From Ianthella basta (taxonomy: Eukaryota; Porifera; Demospongiae; Verongiida; Ianthellidae): 64,000 nt of DNA. The position numbers and the translations under genes were made by a program. Each line of letters starts with the position of its first letter. Within the stretch, counting starts at the first letter, position 1. The notes beneath the pieces were generated by a model, which was not told where the DNA came from, made no database searches, and saw only the letters and a list, made by a program, of their open reading frames with translations. The stretch covers positions 2,654,501 through 2,718,500 of the forward strand of contig OZ025870.1 in assembly GCA_964019415.1 (NCBI GenBank), written 5' to 3'. This document shows, one piece after another, positions 1-11,495 of this stretch.

Positions 1-544
1 GGGCCTGGGATTTAGACCAATTAAATTACAGAGAAGCTGATAGTATACGTAACTATAACTGTGTGAATGTACGCTTGTTTACATGTGCATGCACGTAAGC
101 TAATATATCTATAGCTCCCTTAGACATTCTGTGGATACAACAGCAGTGCTAGCACATGTGCATGCCTGTACTGCATAGCTAGGGGTGGAGAGGGATTTTC
201 CATACAATCACACTAATTATAACAGGTTCTTTTGGCCAGATTCTTGGGTATACTGCTGCATGGCACTTTCCCAATATGTTCATCAGTCACATGCATATTG
301 ATTTTTATGTGTTTACAAGATGGGTGTGAAACTAGATGCGCTATATATGGTTTCTGCAAAATACAACCGAATCATTTCCTTTTTGCCCATTTCCTGCTAT
401 TTGCTGACATTGATCGATACTATATATGTATGCTAGTGTATGGAATAATGTATGGTATACACTATAGAATAATTATCGTCAGATCATTTACATACTGTAT
501 ACTGAGGGTGAACAATTATGCATTCTTTGTGCAGTTATTTAGAC
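1..544. other. No gene recognised
   Basis: AT-rich sequence with several short ORFs, the longest at 232-648 on the plus strand. That ORF has no recognisable domain and overlaps the edge of the segmental duplicate. I see no splice-consistent exon series here. Confidence 0.4.
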
Positions 545-1900
545 ACAAATTTAACATTTTGTATAATACAGAGAATCTGATATACCCTTTACTTGGGGAT
601 ATACAAATATTTTCTATGACGTTACAAAAATGTCTAAAATCTCCTTGACAGTCACGTGGACCAATCTCTACACAGGAGTCCATGAATTCTGCTTACCTAT
701 TGGTCAACCTGGCTGTCACATATATATAGTCTACGGATTTTGGTTTACGTTTGCAACATTGTGGAAAATTACTGTAGCATGCAGGAGCCACCGCATTCAA
801 TGGGTTTACCTGTTGCATGCACAATGAATTGATGCCAATGTGGTATAGTACCACAGTACCAATGGATAGCTATAGTACGTCATGGCATAGGCTAATAGTA
901 TTGACATGGTGAATGTTCAAAGGTCTTGCAATGGTTGTCCAATGCAATCAGCAACCATGCAATCAGAATTCAAACGGAAACGTACAACGTCATGTGATTG
1001 TTGTTACATGCACAATGGTCATGCATTAGCTGTGAATGGAATCAATGTTCAAAAGTTGCAGTCCACATAAAGAAAGGTAAGCTGGTGCTCTCAACCCCTT
1101 CTGTAGCCCTCTCTGAGCATCTCTAATGTATGCAAATCCATGACTGCCTGCAGTTTGCAAATACTTCATGTAGGATGATGCAAGCCATGTGATTGTAACC
1201 CAGGGCTATGATAAATTGATCTAGTACGTTGCCATGCATTAGAATAAGTCATATACTATACCTTTCATTGAAGAATTCTACAATGCTATAATTATAGCTA
1301 AAATACTTATGATGTCACATATATAGCACCTCATGTCAACTAAATGATTGTGCTTCAGACAGGTTCTGGTGTGGATATAACATGTGTGTGCATACTGGGT
1401 GATTGGTAATCATTATATGTGTGCAACCTGCTTAATTGGGTTGGACTGTGGGCTGCTATTAGTACAATTCGCTGTATAACAATATGCCAGACCAATGCAC
1501 GCATACATTCTCTTTGTAAAAATAGCTATAGTTACCCTTTGATCTATAGTGTCTAGCTATGGCCGGTGGAGCTGTTCAAGACCACCACAGAGGGACAACT
1601 GTAAGTGGAGTGAGAATTGGTTCAGAACAGGTAACCTGGGACTCCTTATGTGCTTAGCTATATACACATCATTCATTGCATTGGATGAGGTATGGTAGCG
1701 TTTTCCATCTTACTATAGCAACACTGAAGAAAGCATAGGCCATCGACAAACACACTTACAAACACTGCACTTGTGTGATCTACTTAATATAAAATTAACT
1801 TAGGCAAGACAAGTTAGCACACATTCAGTTTCTGGTATGTGTCAATAATGAGTCCAAATAGCATATTGCCCACCGCATAAATGAAGAAGGCAATGAACAT
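545..1900. repeat. Segmental duplicate, left copy (matches 59985-61725)
   Basis: Long stretches of this interval align with 59985-61725 in the same orientation, for example the segment beginning near 560 with the one near 60000, and the one near 1552 with the one near 61382. The match runs into the S6 exon of a mucolipin-like gene and stops abruptly at 1900, where a (CA)n-rich stretch begins. The right copy carries an extra insertion of about 385 bp at 60743-61125. The duplicate therefore covers the 3' part of TRPML copy 4 and its downstream intron. Identity appears moderate, with many substitutions and small indels, so the event is not very recent. Confidence 0.8.
1823..1899 (-). pseudogene. 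TRPML copy 1: S6 exon stump
   Basis: The minus strand reads FFIYAVGNMLFGLIIDTYQ followed by KLN. This corresponds to the C-terminal two fifths of the S6 exon of copy 4 (FFIYVVGNMVIGLIFDTYQ). Upstream of residue F the homology stops, and the reading frame runs into a (TG)n tract at 1901-1935. The pore and the rest of the channel are missing. The 3' boundary that is a clear GTGAGT donor in copy 4 is GTGTGC here. It is best seen as the broken end of a duplicated block, not a gene. No second channel exon was found between this stump and 2.6 kb. Confidence 0.75.
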
Positions 1901-2611
1901 GCACAGAGGCGCACACACACACACACACACACGTGAACACACAAACACATGAGCACAAACACACGCGCACACATGCACACAAACACACTTAGATAGATCA
2001 GACATAGATTGCATAGATTTGACAGATAGATCAGGCATAGATTGCTGCATGACAATTCTTCACTGCATGACAATTCTTCACTCTTTATTTTAAATGCTTA
2101 AATTTAATTCTATTGTTATTAATGCATGGCCTTTTTCTTCTTTATATTCATTTATTCCCCCTCACCCCATCCCACCCCTCTTTATTTATTCTACTGTGCT
2201 TGTGTCTGTACTGTTCTGGGTGCCTTGTAAAGTAGCCTCATGGCTAAAAGCTTCCCCAGGTGAAATAAGATATCCATACCATACCATTGCTGAATCCTTC
2301 AAGTTGATGGGTGTCTGTCCACATGTATCAACGCACACCTCAAAATAAGGAGCAACCAAGGACAATCTAATGGAATAGTAACAGGTGTCCAGTAACCAGT
2401 TACAAACACAAGGTGTTTAGTTGCCAATGAGTAGAGGTAGATGAGAATAGGGCTAAGCCATGCATCCAGCCACCTTACATTTTCAATTACGCCTTTCTGC
2501 TGCTGAAGAAGATCCCTTGCCCTTTGCAGTCAGTCTTCACGTGGAGTTCAAATTAAAGTTCGGGGGATCATATAGAGTGATCAGTCACAAGAGAAGCTGG
2601 ACTGCAATTTA

Positions 2612-2790
2612 TCAGCCAGCCATTAATCTGAGAACTTCAGATGTGAATGAAGGAGAGGCTGGGCCCAGGCTAGCTGTTGCTGAAGAAGGGTGATGATGCA
2701 ACCTCACCACCATATTATGCAATGTTGACACTGGTCTAGGAGGTGACAACTCGGTAACTGACAGTGAATTTGGTGATCTTTCCTGAGATG
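2612..2790 (-). other. Possible alternative last exon of TRPML copy 2 (Ser/Pro-rich)
   Basis: An open stretch on the minus strand starts after a good acceptor (TTACATCTCAG) at about 2790 and ends at a stop at 2612. It encodes a Ser/Pro/His-rich, low-complexity peptide of about 60 residues, including SVTELSPPRPVSTLHNMVV. It would join in phase 0 to a weak GTGATT donor inside the exon at 3935-4099, after the Lys/Glu-rich segment. The composition suits a disordered cytosolic tail, but nothing family-specific is visible. It could be chance. Confidence 0.25.
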
Positions 2791-3934
2791 TAATCATATT
2801 TTTTACACTAGTATAATAATAATAGTATAACACACACTGTATAATATTATGTCATGAAGCATTGATTATGTCAGAATACATAGTGAAAGATAGCAAGTGA
2901 CAAGATGATGTATCGTCAGGATATCGTTAGTTAATTGCGCTCCACCCAACCCTCAGACATTGCAAGGTCCACAGCACTCATGTCGATTCAGCCTGGGTGG
3001 TGATAGGTTGACCGTGCCGATGTAATCATATTCATTGTTACAGGAAGTATTGCATGCATTTAGGTAATTAATGGCCCAGATATAATTATTATGCTGATGT
3101 TATCGTTTTAGGCAATTTTATTGTACAGCATGCTTTATAATTATACAATTATATAGTCACAACAAGCATGTGGTTAGTACATAGCTAATACTTAAGCTGG
3201 TGGGATAAATTTTTATCAATGCATGCTCCAATAATACTTTATTAATCAGATTGAATTATAATAACTGATTCTCCAATCTGGAGGATCTATCCATGTGCAT
3301 GCCTATTAAGTCGTAAAGTACATAAACTGTACTGTAACGTACATACTTCATGATCATCCTTTCAACATAAGAAATGCATGTGTATGCATGGAACTATAGC
3401 TACAGTGTGATCAATATGGATGTGATGATCACTGTATGTTATATAGGTGAGTGATCATACAGGTATACTTGGGCTAAGATCATTAGATCGACCCGTATCC
3501 GGGGTGATGATCCTTTTTCTGGATGAGGGGTGGAAACTTCAGGAGAGTGAAAAGAAGGTTAATTACAACAGACAACAATTTACTCGGAGAAAATTAATGT
3601 GCAAATGCACTTAACGTAAGCATTATATCAGCAATACGTACACTATAATAAGAAATGTTGTAATTATAAATCTCATTGCTACAAGTCTGATATATATATA
3701 ACAAATATAAAATGGGGACCTTCTAAACTAAAAGGAATAAATAGCATAGGTTTAAAAGAAAAGGAAGAGCAAAGCACATTAGAAGAGGAGGATTTGAGGG
3801 AGTTAAAGAGGAGGAGGGATAGCTCAGGGGAGAGAGAGGGGAGGAGTGGGGAGTGAGAGGAGGAAGAGGAGGTAGAAGAGAAGAGGACTATTAGGGGAGG
3901 AAGAGAGTTAGGAGGAGAAGGCAGAGTGGGGAAT

Positions 3935-6798
3935 TTAAGTATGTGGAGGAGTGCATGACGCCAAGACAATGGCTGAAGCATTATTATGCAACACTATATG
4001 AACAGCAAACAAATTATCCTGTGTTGCTGTGGAAATCACCTCTGTCATTTCTACTTCTTCTTTCTTGCCCCTCTTCCTGGGGCATAGCAGATCCCACACC
4101 TGGATAATGCATAATTATGATGGCACAATACCTTTAAACATTATTTTGATAACCTTACTTAAGCAATAGCAACACAGTACTGGAATATACAACAAAATCT
4201 GTTTAAATTAGCAAAATCACTAAAACTGTAACTATACATGTAGCATGCCATAACCTCCATTGACACTAATATACACTGTTAGTTCTATAAAAGCTACTAA
4301 TTTAACAGGTACTTATTTTAGTGACTTTAGTGAGTATATAGCGCAAACATAGTTAAATGTTGTATACCTCAGAATGTTTGCACATGTCTTCTCTTGTTAT
4401 ACATGTAGGGTAGATACATTTTGAATGTGATCACTGTAGATTTTGTGGGCCACATTATACTAAGTCTTATATGTGATTAATTTATAGACTCTTGAAAGCA
4501 ATTACAAGTATATAAGATTATGATTAAAGTTCATAAAGTGGGAGTTCATCTCCAAAAGTATGTATATATGTAATATATGAAAAACTATGGACATAGTCAG
4601 ATGGGGCTGCAGCCCCGTAGTGTCCAAAGCAGTTAATCATCTGTAAAGAAGAAGAATTTATAAATTATATGATTAATTTATATATAATTATACATTGGCT
4701 ACATTTCTCTAACTAGGTATTAAATTTATTGAATCATATGAGCAAGCGCGGCCTTTGGCTGCGCTCGCTCCGCGTCGCATTGCCCAGTGGACAACGCAGG
4801 CCATCCATCACCATTTGGGTGATTGCAGCGGGGTAAAACTGCCTGGGTATAGTGCTGATCTTGTTTGTGCTGTTGTTGGCCACTGTCATACACTTGCATG
4901 CACATTTACATATAGCTAGCTACACCTATTAAAAGAATTGCTTGGTCATGTATTTCCTTAGCCAATAAGGCAGTGCCGAAGCCAAGCAAGCTTTCTGCCC
5001 AATAGCTTACTTCACCACAGAGAAAGGGCTTTCAGTAGTCCAGAGCGCTGACAGCTCAAGTACTCAAATAACGAAACAACATACCCACATACCGATAGCC
5101 AGAACAGTTCCCTCGCACCAGAAATTAACAGAAAACTTCTGCGTACGTGCGCGTCGCGCCTGGGAGACCCAAACTGAGGAGCGCAGAGTGTCTAAGAGAT
5201 GGCTGCAAGGCACATGCACACTGCGTCGCCCAATCAAATGCCCGTTTTTAATACCACACACAAGCAAACGAACGAACGAACGCACAGACTGGAAAAGATT
5301 AAATATATTACGGATGCAGCAGGATTCATAATAGTATTGTTTGTTTCTTCCTGTAGCATCTCCTATAGTGGTGATTGATGGCTGCACTTACATGCATATA
5401 TAAGTAATAATTATTGTTGATTCTAGAGTTTCCTGTGGAAATGGGGCTATAGACATCTTGCTAGCAATTATACCACATTGATGTGTAATTAAGTTGGCAA
5501 TTTTTTACCGCTTCATGCAGCTGCAGGCTGTGTAATATACGTGGAACATCCAACAGTGGATGGAGTGAGAACATTAGCCATATCATGAATGCATGCCAAC
5601 CTGCATGCTAGGGTGCACCATCTCCTGCTGCAATATATACCAGAAGTTACACTGCTAGTCTGGTAGTTGGCATAATGTTTTAGTATAACAACCACACAAA
5701 AATTATGTGAGACTATTCATTATCAGATTCTCAGCTGTGTGAGAGGCTTTTCTATGTGTGTTGTAGATGGAGGATATACTTATTCAAATGTTTCCCTCCT
5801 ACTCACATTTGCAGCCTTTGGTTCTGTGTCATTGGGGCCTACATTCCTGCTCCTTCCCTCTAGTCCATTCACCTCCCCACTGTCATCTATATAGGAAGAT
5901 TTGAGACACACAAAACTATAATTTTGGAGCCACAAATTGCGTGTATGCATAATATAAGACAGCATTATATTGCTCGTGTGCAAAAATGCACATATATCCG
6001 TTACAATAGACAGCCAGCATCTCGAGGCTGCGTGCCACAATGCACACAGACACAGCACTAACATATAGCAGTTACCCTCTGTAGTGCATGCAGCCACCTC
6101 TGTATTATTATGTATACCAAAGAAATAAACTGTCTCACAGGTATATTATTATTATATTATATTATATTATTATTTAAGTGCACCGTGTTGTATAATACAA
6201 ACACTAGGGTGTCAGCCCCATGCAGCACTATAATATAATTGAATGTAACAGTGTCAAAAAGAATCACAATGGGCATAGTTCTTTAAGGGCAGCTTGTCCT
6301 TTTCTGCCACATCCTCTGCAGCGCCTTCCGCACTCTTCCATCTCTGCATGCCTCCTCCAGTACCCATATCACCCTCTCGTCATCCTCCATGCTCTCCCAT
6401 CCCACCACTATCTCATTCATCAGCCTTGCCATTTCTCTCCTCTCTTCTGCCACAAATACACACCGGCACACAAAGTGCTTGACATCTTCCACTTCACCAT
6501 TGTCACAATTCTTACAAAGTCGTTCGCCCCTACTTAACCCACACCATCTGCCAGTTTCTACCCTTAATTCTGCTGTTACCCCTCGTAATTTCGCCATCAT
6601 CATCCTTTGCATCTTACACTCTATCTCCACACACCGCACCTTGCATTCAGCATCCATTAAACTTCCAATCACTTCCAGCTTTGGCCGTTCCCTAGCTGCT
6701 TCCCTCCATGCTACGTCCTTCAACACCTGCTTTACTTCTTTCATTGTCAACCCACTCACAGCCTCGGCATCTAATTCCTTCCATTTGAACCTCACCAA

Positions 6799-6850
<52 letters not shown>

Positions 6851-9800
6851 CACAAAAAATTGCAAAAACAGAGTGCACTCAATGGCCATGCAGTAGCTAT
6901 TCAGTCAAGCATTGGTGATAGGTGCCAGCCATTCCTATACATCCAGACTTGCTGCCTGTTAGAGTCCTGGCATATCCAAAACACCCATGCCCTAATGAAC
7001 ACAATCATCTATTATTCTATTGGTTCCACTAGTTTCTAGCTAGAAGATTAATATTATTGTGGGATGCATCAAGTGACTGACTTACCTATTATATGACTAT
7101 GTTGAAAGAGATATGAAACATGCAATAAATGCAATATTAGGAGTGATTATATATAGGGAGCATACTTCTGCATTGCACTACATGAGGACTGTATATAAAA
7201 TGTCTGAAGCTAAATATACCGTGTTGGATATGGTATCATACTATGACACTAATATGACATAATGAGAACTACTGTGGTTGCCCTAATCTAGAGCTAGCTA
7301 GCAGAGAGCCCAAATATTAGGGCATGGCCTCCAGCTCCCCACCATAAAATTGGAGCCTCATTCAATATGACCAGCTTCTGAATGGAAATCAGAAATGGAC
7401 AGCTATTAATCCTAACTTGCAAATCCATTAATATATTAATCATAGTTTCAACACTAAACGCCAGTTTGCATGTTAGCCAGTCACTCAGTACTCACTCTGA
7501 TGCATTACCTATTATTAATGCAAGAATTAATGATGGAAGCTGCAATGTGTTCAGTGCCCAGTGTCCCTCCTGCACGCAGGCTTGTTCCCTCTCCTATATC
7601 ATTATTCCTTACCTGTACCCAACATATCCATCATGTTTTTAATGTAAGTCTGAGCAAACCCCTTGTAGTCTTGTGAGTGGGAAGGATAGTGCTTCTGTGA
7701 AGGATGAGAGGAAAAGGAAAGGAGGTAAAGGGGTGAGAAGATGGATGTAAGTTGAGGGTAAGGAAGGATTCGATGGGGAAGGGAGGGATGAATAGTTAAG
7801 TGAGGGTGGAGAAAGCAGGGATGAGAGAGACAAGAGCAGATTGAAGTGGAATAGTGTTGGGAAGACAGCAACATTATTGAAGCTATGTATGAATTACTAA
7901 TTAAGTCAATTAAGTGAGACAATTTATAACATGCCATATCTATATATAGCTATACAGGCAATACCAGAGTACTCACAGTGAGTTTCTTGTAGGTGTCAGT
8001 AATCAGCCCAATGAACACGCTAAGCACCACGTAAATGAACAGGATAATGAAGAGGTAGAGGTAGAAGCGGCTGAAAATCCAGAGAGCCATATGGGATGTC
8101 TGCGGCACTTCCCTGAATGTTGCAAATATATCATCTCCATTGAGCAGGGAGAAGAGGCACTCTGAGGTAACAAAGATGTCAGCAAACTGGAGGAGGGGAG
8201 AGCAAAAGCACCAACTTTGCCTACATTCAGGGCGCTATAATGAGAGGAACTAAAACAAGTGGCACATGATATGTAGAGTCTGTCTTCATGTATTGCAGAT
8301 TAATGCACCACAAGCACCTTTTTGTGGTAAGGTCCGAATACAAGCCATCCCAAGAACATGAAAGCAATGTAGAGAACTCCACCACACACAACTAATCGAA
8401 CAACACTCGGGAAGGCAATTTGCAGGGTTAGCAGGAGGATCTGGGGATAATGCAGGGACATGATAAGGGTGCATGGATAAGAGAATAATAACTGAGTGAA
8501 GAGCTGAATTATGTCATCCACAACATGCTTAGTACTATCTTACTACCTTCTGTTTTCTCAACCCTTTCAACACACTGCCATATCATCCACCTTGAGTTCT
8601 CTTCCCAAGTGCCATCACCGTCACACCTCACACTTCTGCTCTCCTGCTGGTTGCACACATTCTCCTAATGCACCCTCATCTTCTCACTCACCACATCCCT
8701 CTTCTCTAATTCTTCACACACCACATTCTACTTAACTCCATTCTTACATTGAACTTATCAAAGTAGTTGAGGAAATGTAGTAGCCCACACCACTGGAAAA
8801 ATACTCCCAATCCCAGAATGACGGCTGTCCAGTCTTCCAAGTCAACAGAAACTTCCTCCTGCAATGGCATGGAAGCATAGAACAAAAAGAGCAAAGATGA
8901 AGTTCCTGCATGTAAATGAGTTCCTACATGTAAATGATACAGTACTAGCTATACTGTTATTCTATTCTAAACTTTCTGCAAGTACTTTGCCATTGAATTT
9001 ATAGTACCATTGTTGTATGGTATCTCCTTACTTTGAAAGCAAGATTGATTTTGAGTGCAGTCCCAATAATAACCAAGCAGTTGCCAATTAACACTGCATA
9101 GTTCCAGAAATACTGCAATGACATGACATGTCTACAGGTCAGCCATTTCTTGTGTTTTTTCTTAAAGAACCAGTAGATGCGCTGCAGTAAGAAGTAGTTG
9201 TAGGGTGAATAGCAATGAAGAGAAGTAGAAAAGAAATCAAGGTAGCTGTTAGGGAGGGTTGGAGGAGGTTTGAGGGGGTAGTAAAGGGAAGTGAAGGATT
9301 GGACAGGGATAATATGGTGATATATATAGATCCCATTGCCGTGGTACTGTGCATCTAAACAATGATTCCAAATCTCAGTATGAACCTCAGTATGAATCTC
9401 AATGTTAATGCCACCCAGGTGGTGTCTGTGGGATTTAGAGCATGAAGCACGAGGGCACCAAGCTCTTGGGCACCATTTAACTATAACATAATACATAGGG
9501 AATGGAAAATAGGAGTTACTGTATAAAGATTAGGAGGAGGGGAGTTTGAGGTGGTGACAGCTGACAGTGCGTGGCTGGATGGTTCCTGCCTTACACAGGT
9601 GAGTATCCAGCTGTCAATGATTGAGCACAAACACACGATATCATACAGAACCATTGTGACGATAACAGTTATGTCCAGACCCAATTGCTTAAACACATCA
9701 TCATCTGGGTGAAATGGAAGAGGAGACATGGGAGAGAGGTAAACTGTATGAAGTATTTATGCACTGCTTCTAAGCAAATTTAACTAATAGCTACAGACTT

Positions 9801-10811
9801 ATAATTATTCAATGAAAATTACTTGCAATAAACACACACACACAACCATGCAGTTGCCCAATTTACAGAAGAGTTGATCCCTCTGGGTGTCATTGCAATC
9901 TTTAATGGTTGGTTCAGCTGTCACTTCCACTGGGATGGAGCTACTCAATGCATCATTGTTGAACAGAATCTGGAATGCAGATAATTCAATAAAAGGACTG
10001 GAATGGAACAAAGTAGCGAAGAAAGTGATATAGGAATGCACATGATTAATAAGTATTATAATGTATATAAAATACTCTTTCAGTTTTCAACAGATGGTTG
10101 CCAAAGTATGCAGAATCCATATAATTATTGCACTTAAGTGCAAGTGTGAAATTTATATTTAATTATAAGCATAATTATGCGGGCTTCCTTCTCCAAGTAA
10201 GCGTCCAGCACTAAGAAGGAAGTTTGGTACAGTTTATAACCTGTCTAAAATGGTCACTGCGTTAGGCAGACACCTCTCCAAAATACAGCCAGTCTCCCTG
10301 GCCCAATTAACTCTAAAGTATTGCAAACTACCTCTGTAGGGCAGCCCCATCTAACTAAAGGTCACTTAGAACAGACCCACAGCGATTGGCTTAGACAGGT
10401 TTCACTGTATACTCATACAACATACTCACGGAGATATTAAAGGTGACACATGAGATGTACAGGTTGTCATGCTGGCCCTCAACCTCGTGGTCAACGAAGA
10501 AGCTTGTCAGTTGAAAATGAACAGTTAAACGTTTGATGCTGAAAGGAGGGAAGGAGGGAGAGGCAAGAGAGGGACAGAGTATGAGAGTAGTGAGGGGGAA
10601 GGGAACAAGAAGCAGAGGAATACAGACACATATACTTAACTGTGCAGTTGGCTCTGCAGTTTACAATGACTATAGTGGCACTATGCAAAACACATTGTCA
10701 GTCATTTTCTAACAGAATACTTCAATTGGCCAGTGGAATAAATATTGCGTGTTTTGCATGTAAATTATTCCCACCCTTGCACCCTTCCCATTATATTTTA
10801 TATGATTATTA

Positions 10812-10875
<64 letters not shown>

Positions 10876-11445
10876 TAGCTGAATGCCCCCCCTTCGGGCA
10901 GGTACTCAGCTTATCGCAAGCCAGTGAATCGGTACCTTGCTAGTTTTGAACTATCTGCACAGGTAGCAACGGAGGCTGGCTGCTACAACGACGGTAAAGT
11001 TTAATTCGAACGTTTGCCGACAACGAAAAAGATCTTCCGTAACCCCCGAAAGTCCTAGAGACCAATAAATAAAAAATGGCGTCTCGGCCCGAGGAAAAAG
11101 GAAGCGCGCTCTTCGGCTGCAGGGCAGCTAGGTGAACGGCACCCCTCTAAGCTCATGTCCCCCCACTCCCTTAACTGGCATAGCTCGTATCAAGTATGTA
11201 CGCCAATGGCCGATAGTGGAAGGGCCGGAGGATAATGTTAAAAATGGCGTATCGGCCCGCGGAGACTTGACGAGACATCTCGCTCTTCGGCCGCAAGGCA
11301 GCTAGGCGAACGGCACACCGCTAAGAACATGGCCCCCTAGTTCCTCGACTGGTACGGAGCATCTCGAGCTGATTCCCTGCAAGGCACAGATTTCATGGCT
11401 GAACAAACATACATAAATATTCTAGATTCCGCGAATTATAGTAAG

Positions 11446-11495
<50 letters not shown>

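Noticed and set aside
3679-3981. 100-codon minus ORF rich in Ser and Leu
   Set aside because: Low-complexity purine/pyrimidine-biased DNA. The supported exon here is 3935-4099 in a different frame context.
8003-8185. Minus ORF of 60 codons starting at an internal ATG
   Set aside because: Wrong frame of the copy 2 pore/S6 exon. The spliced frame gives the channel sequence.
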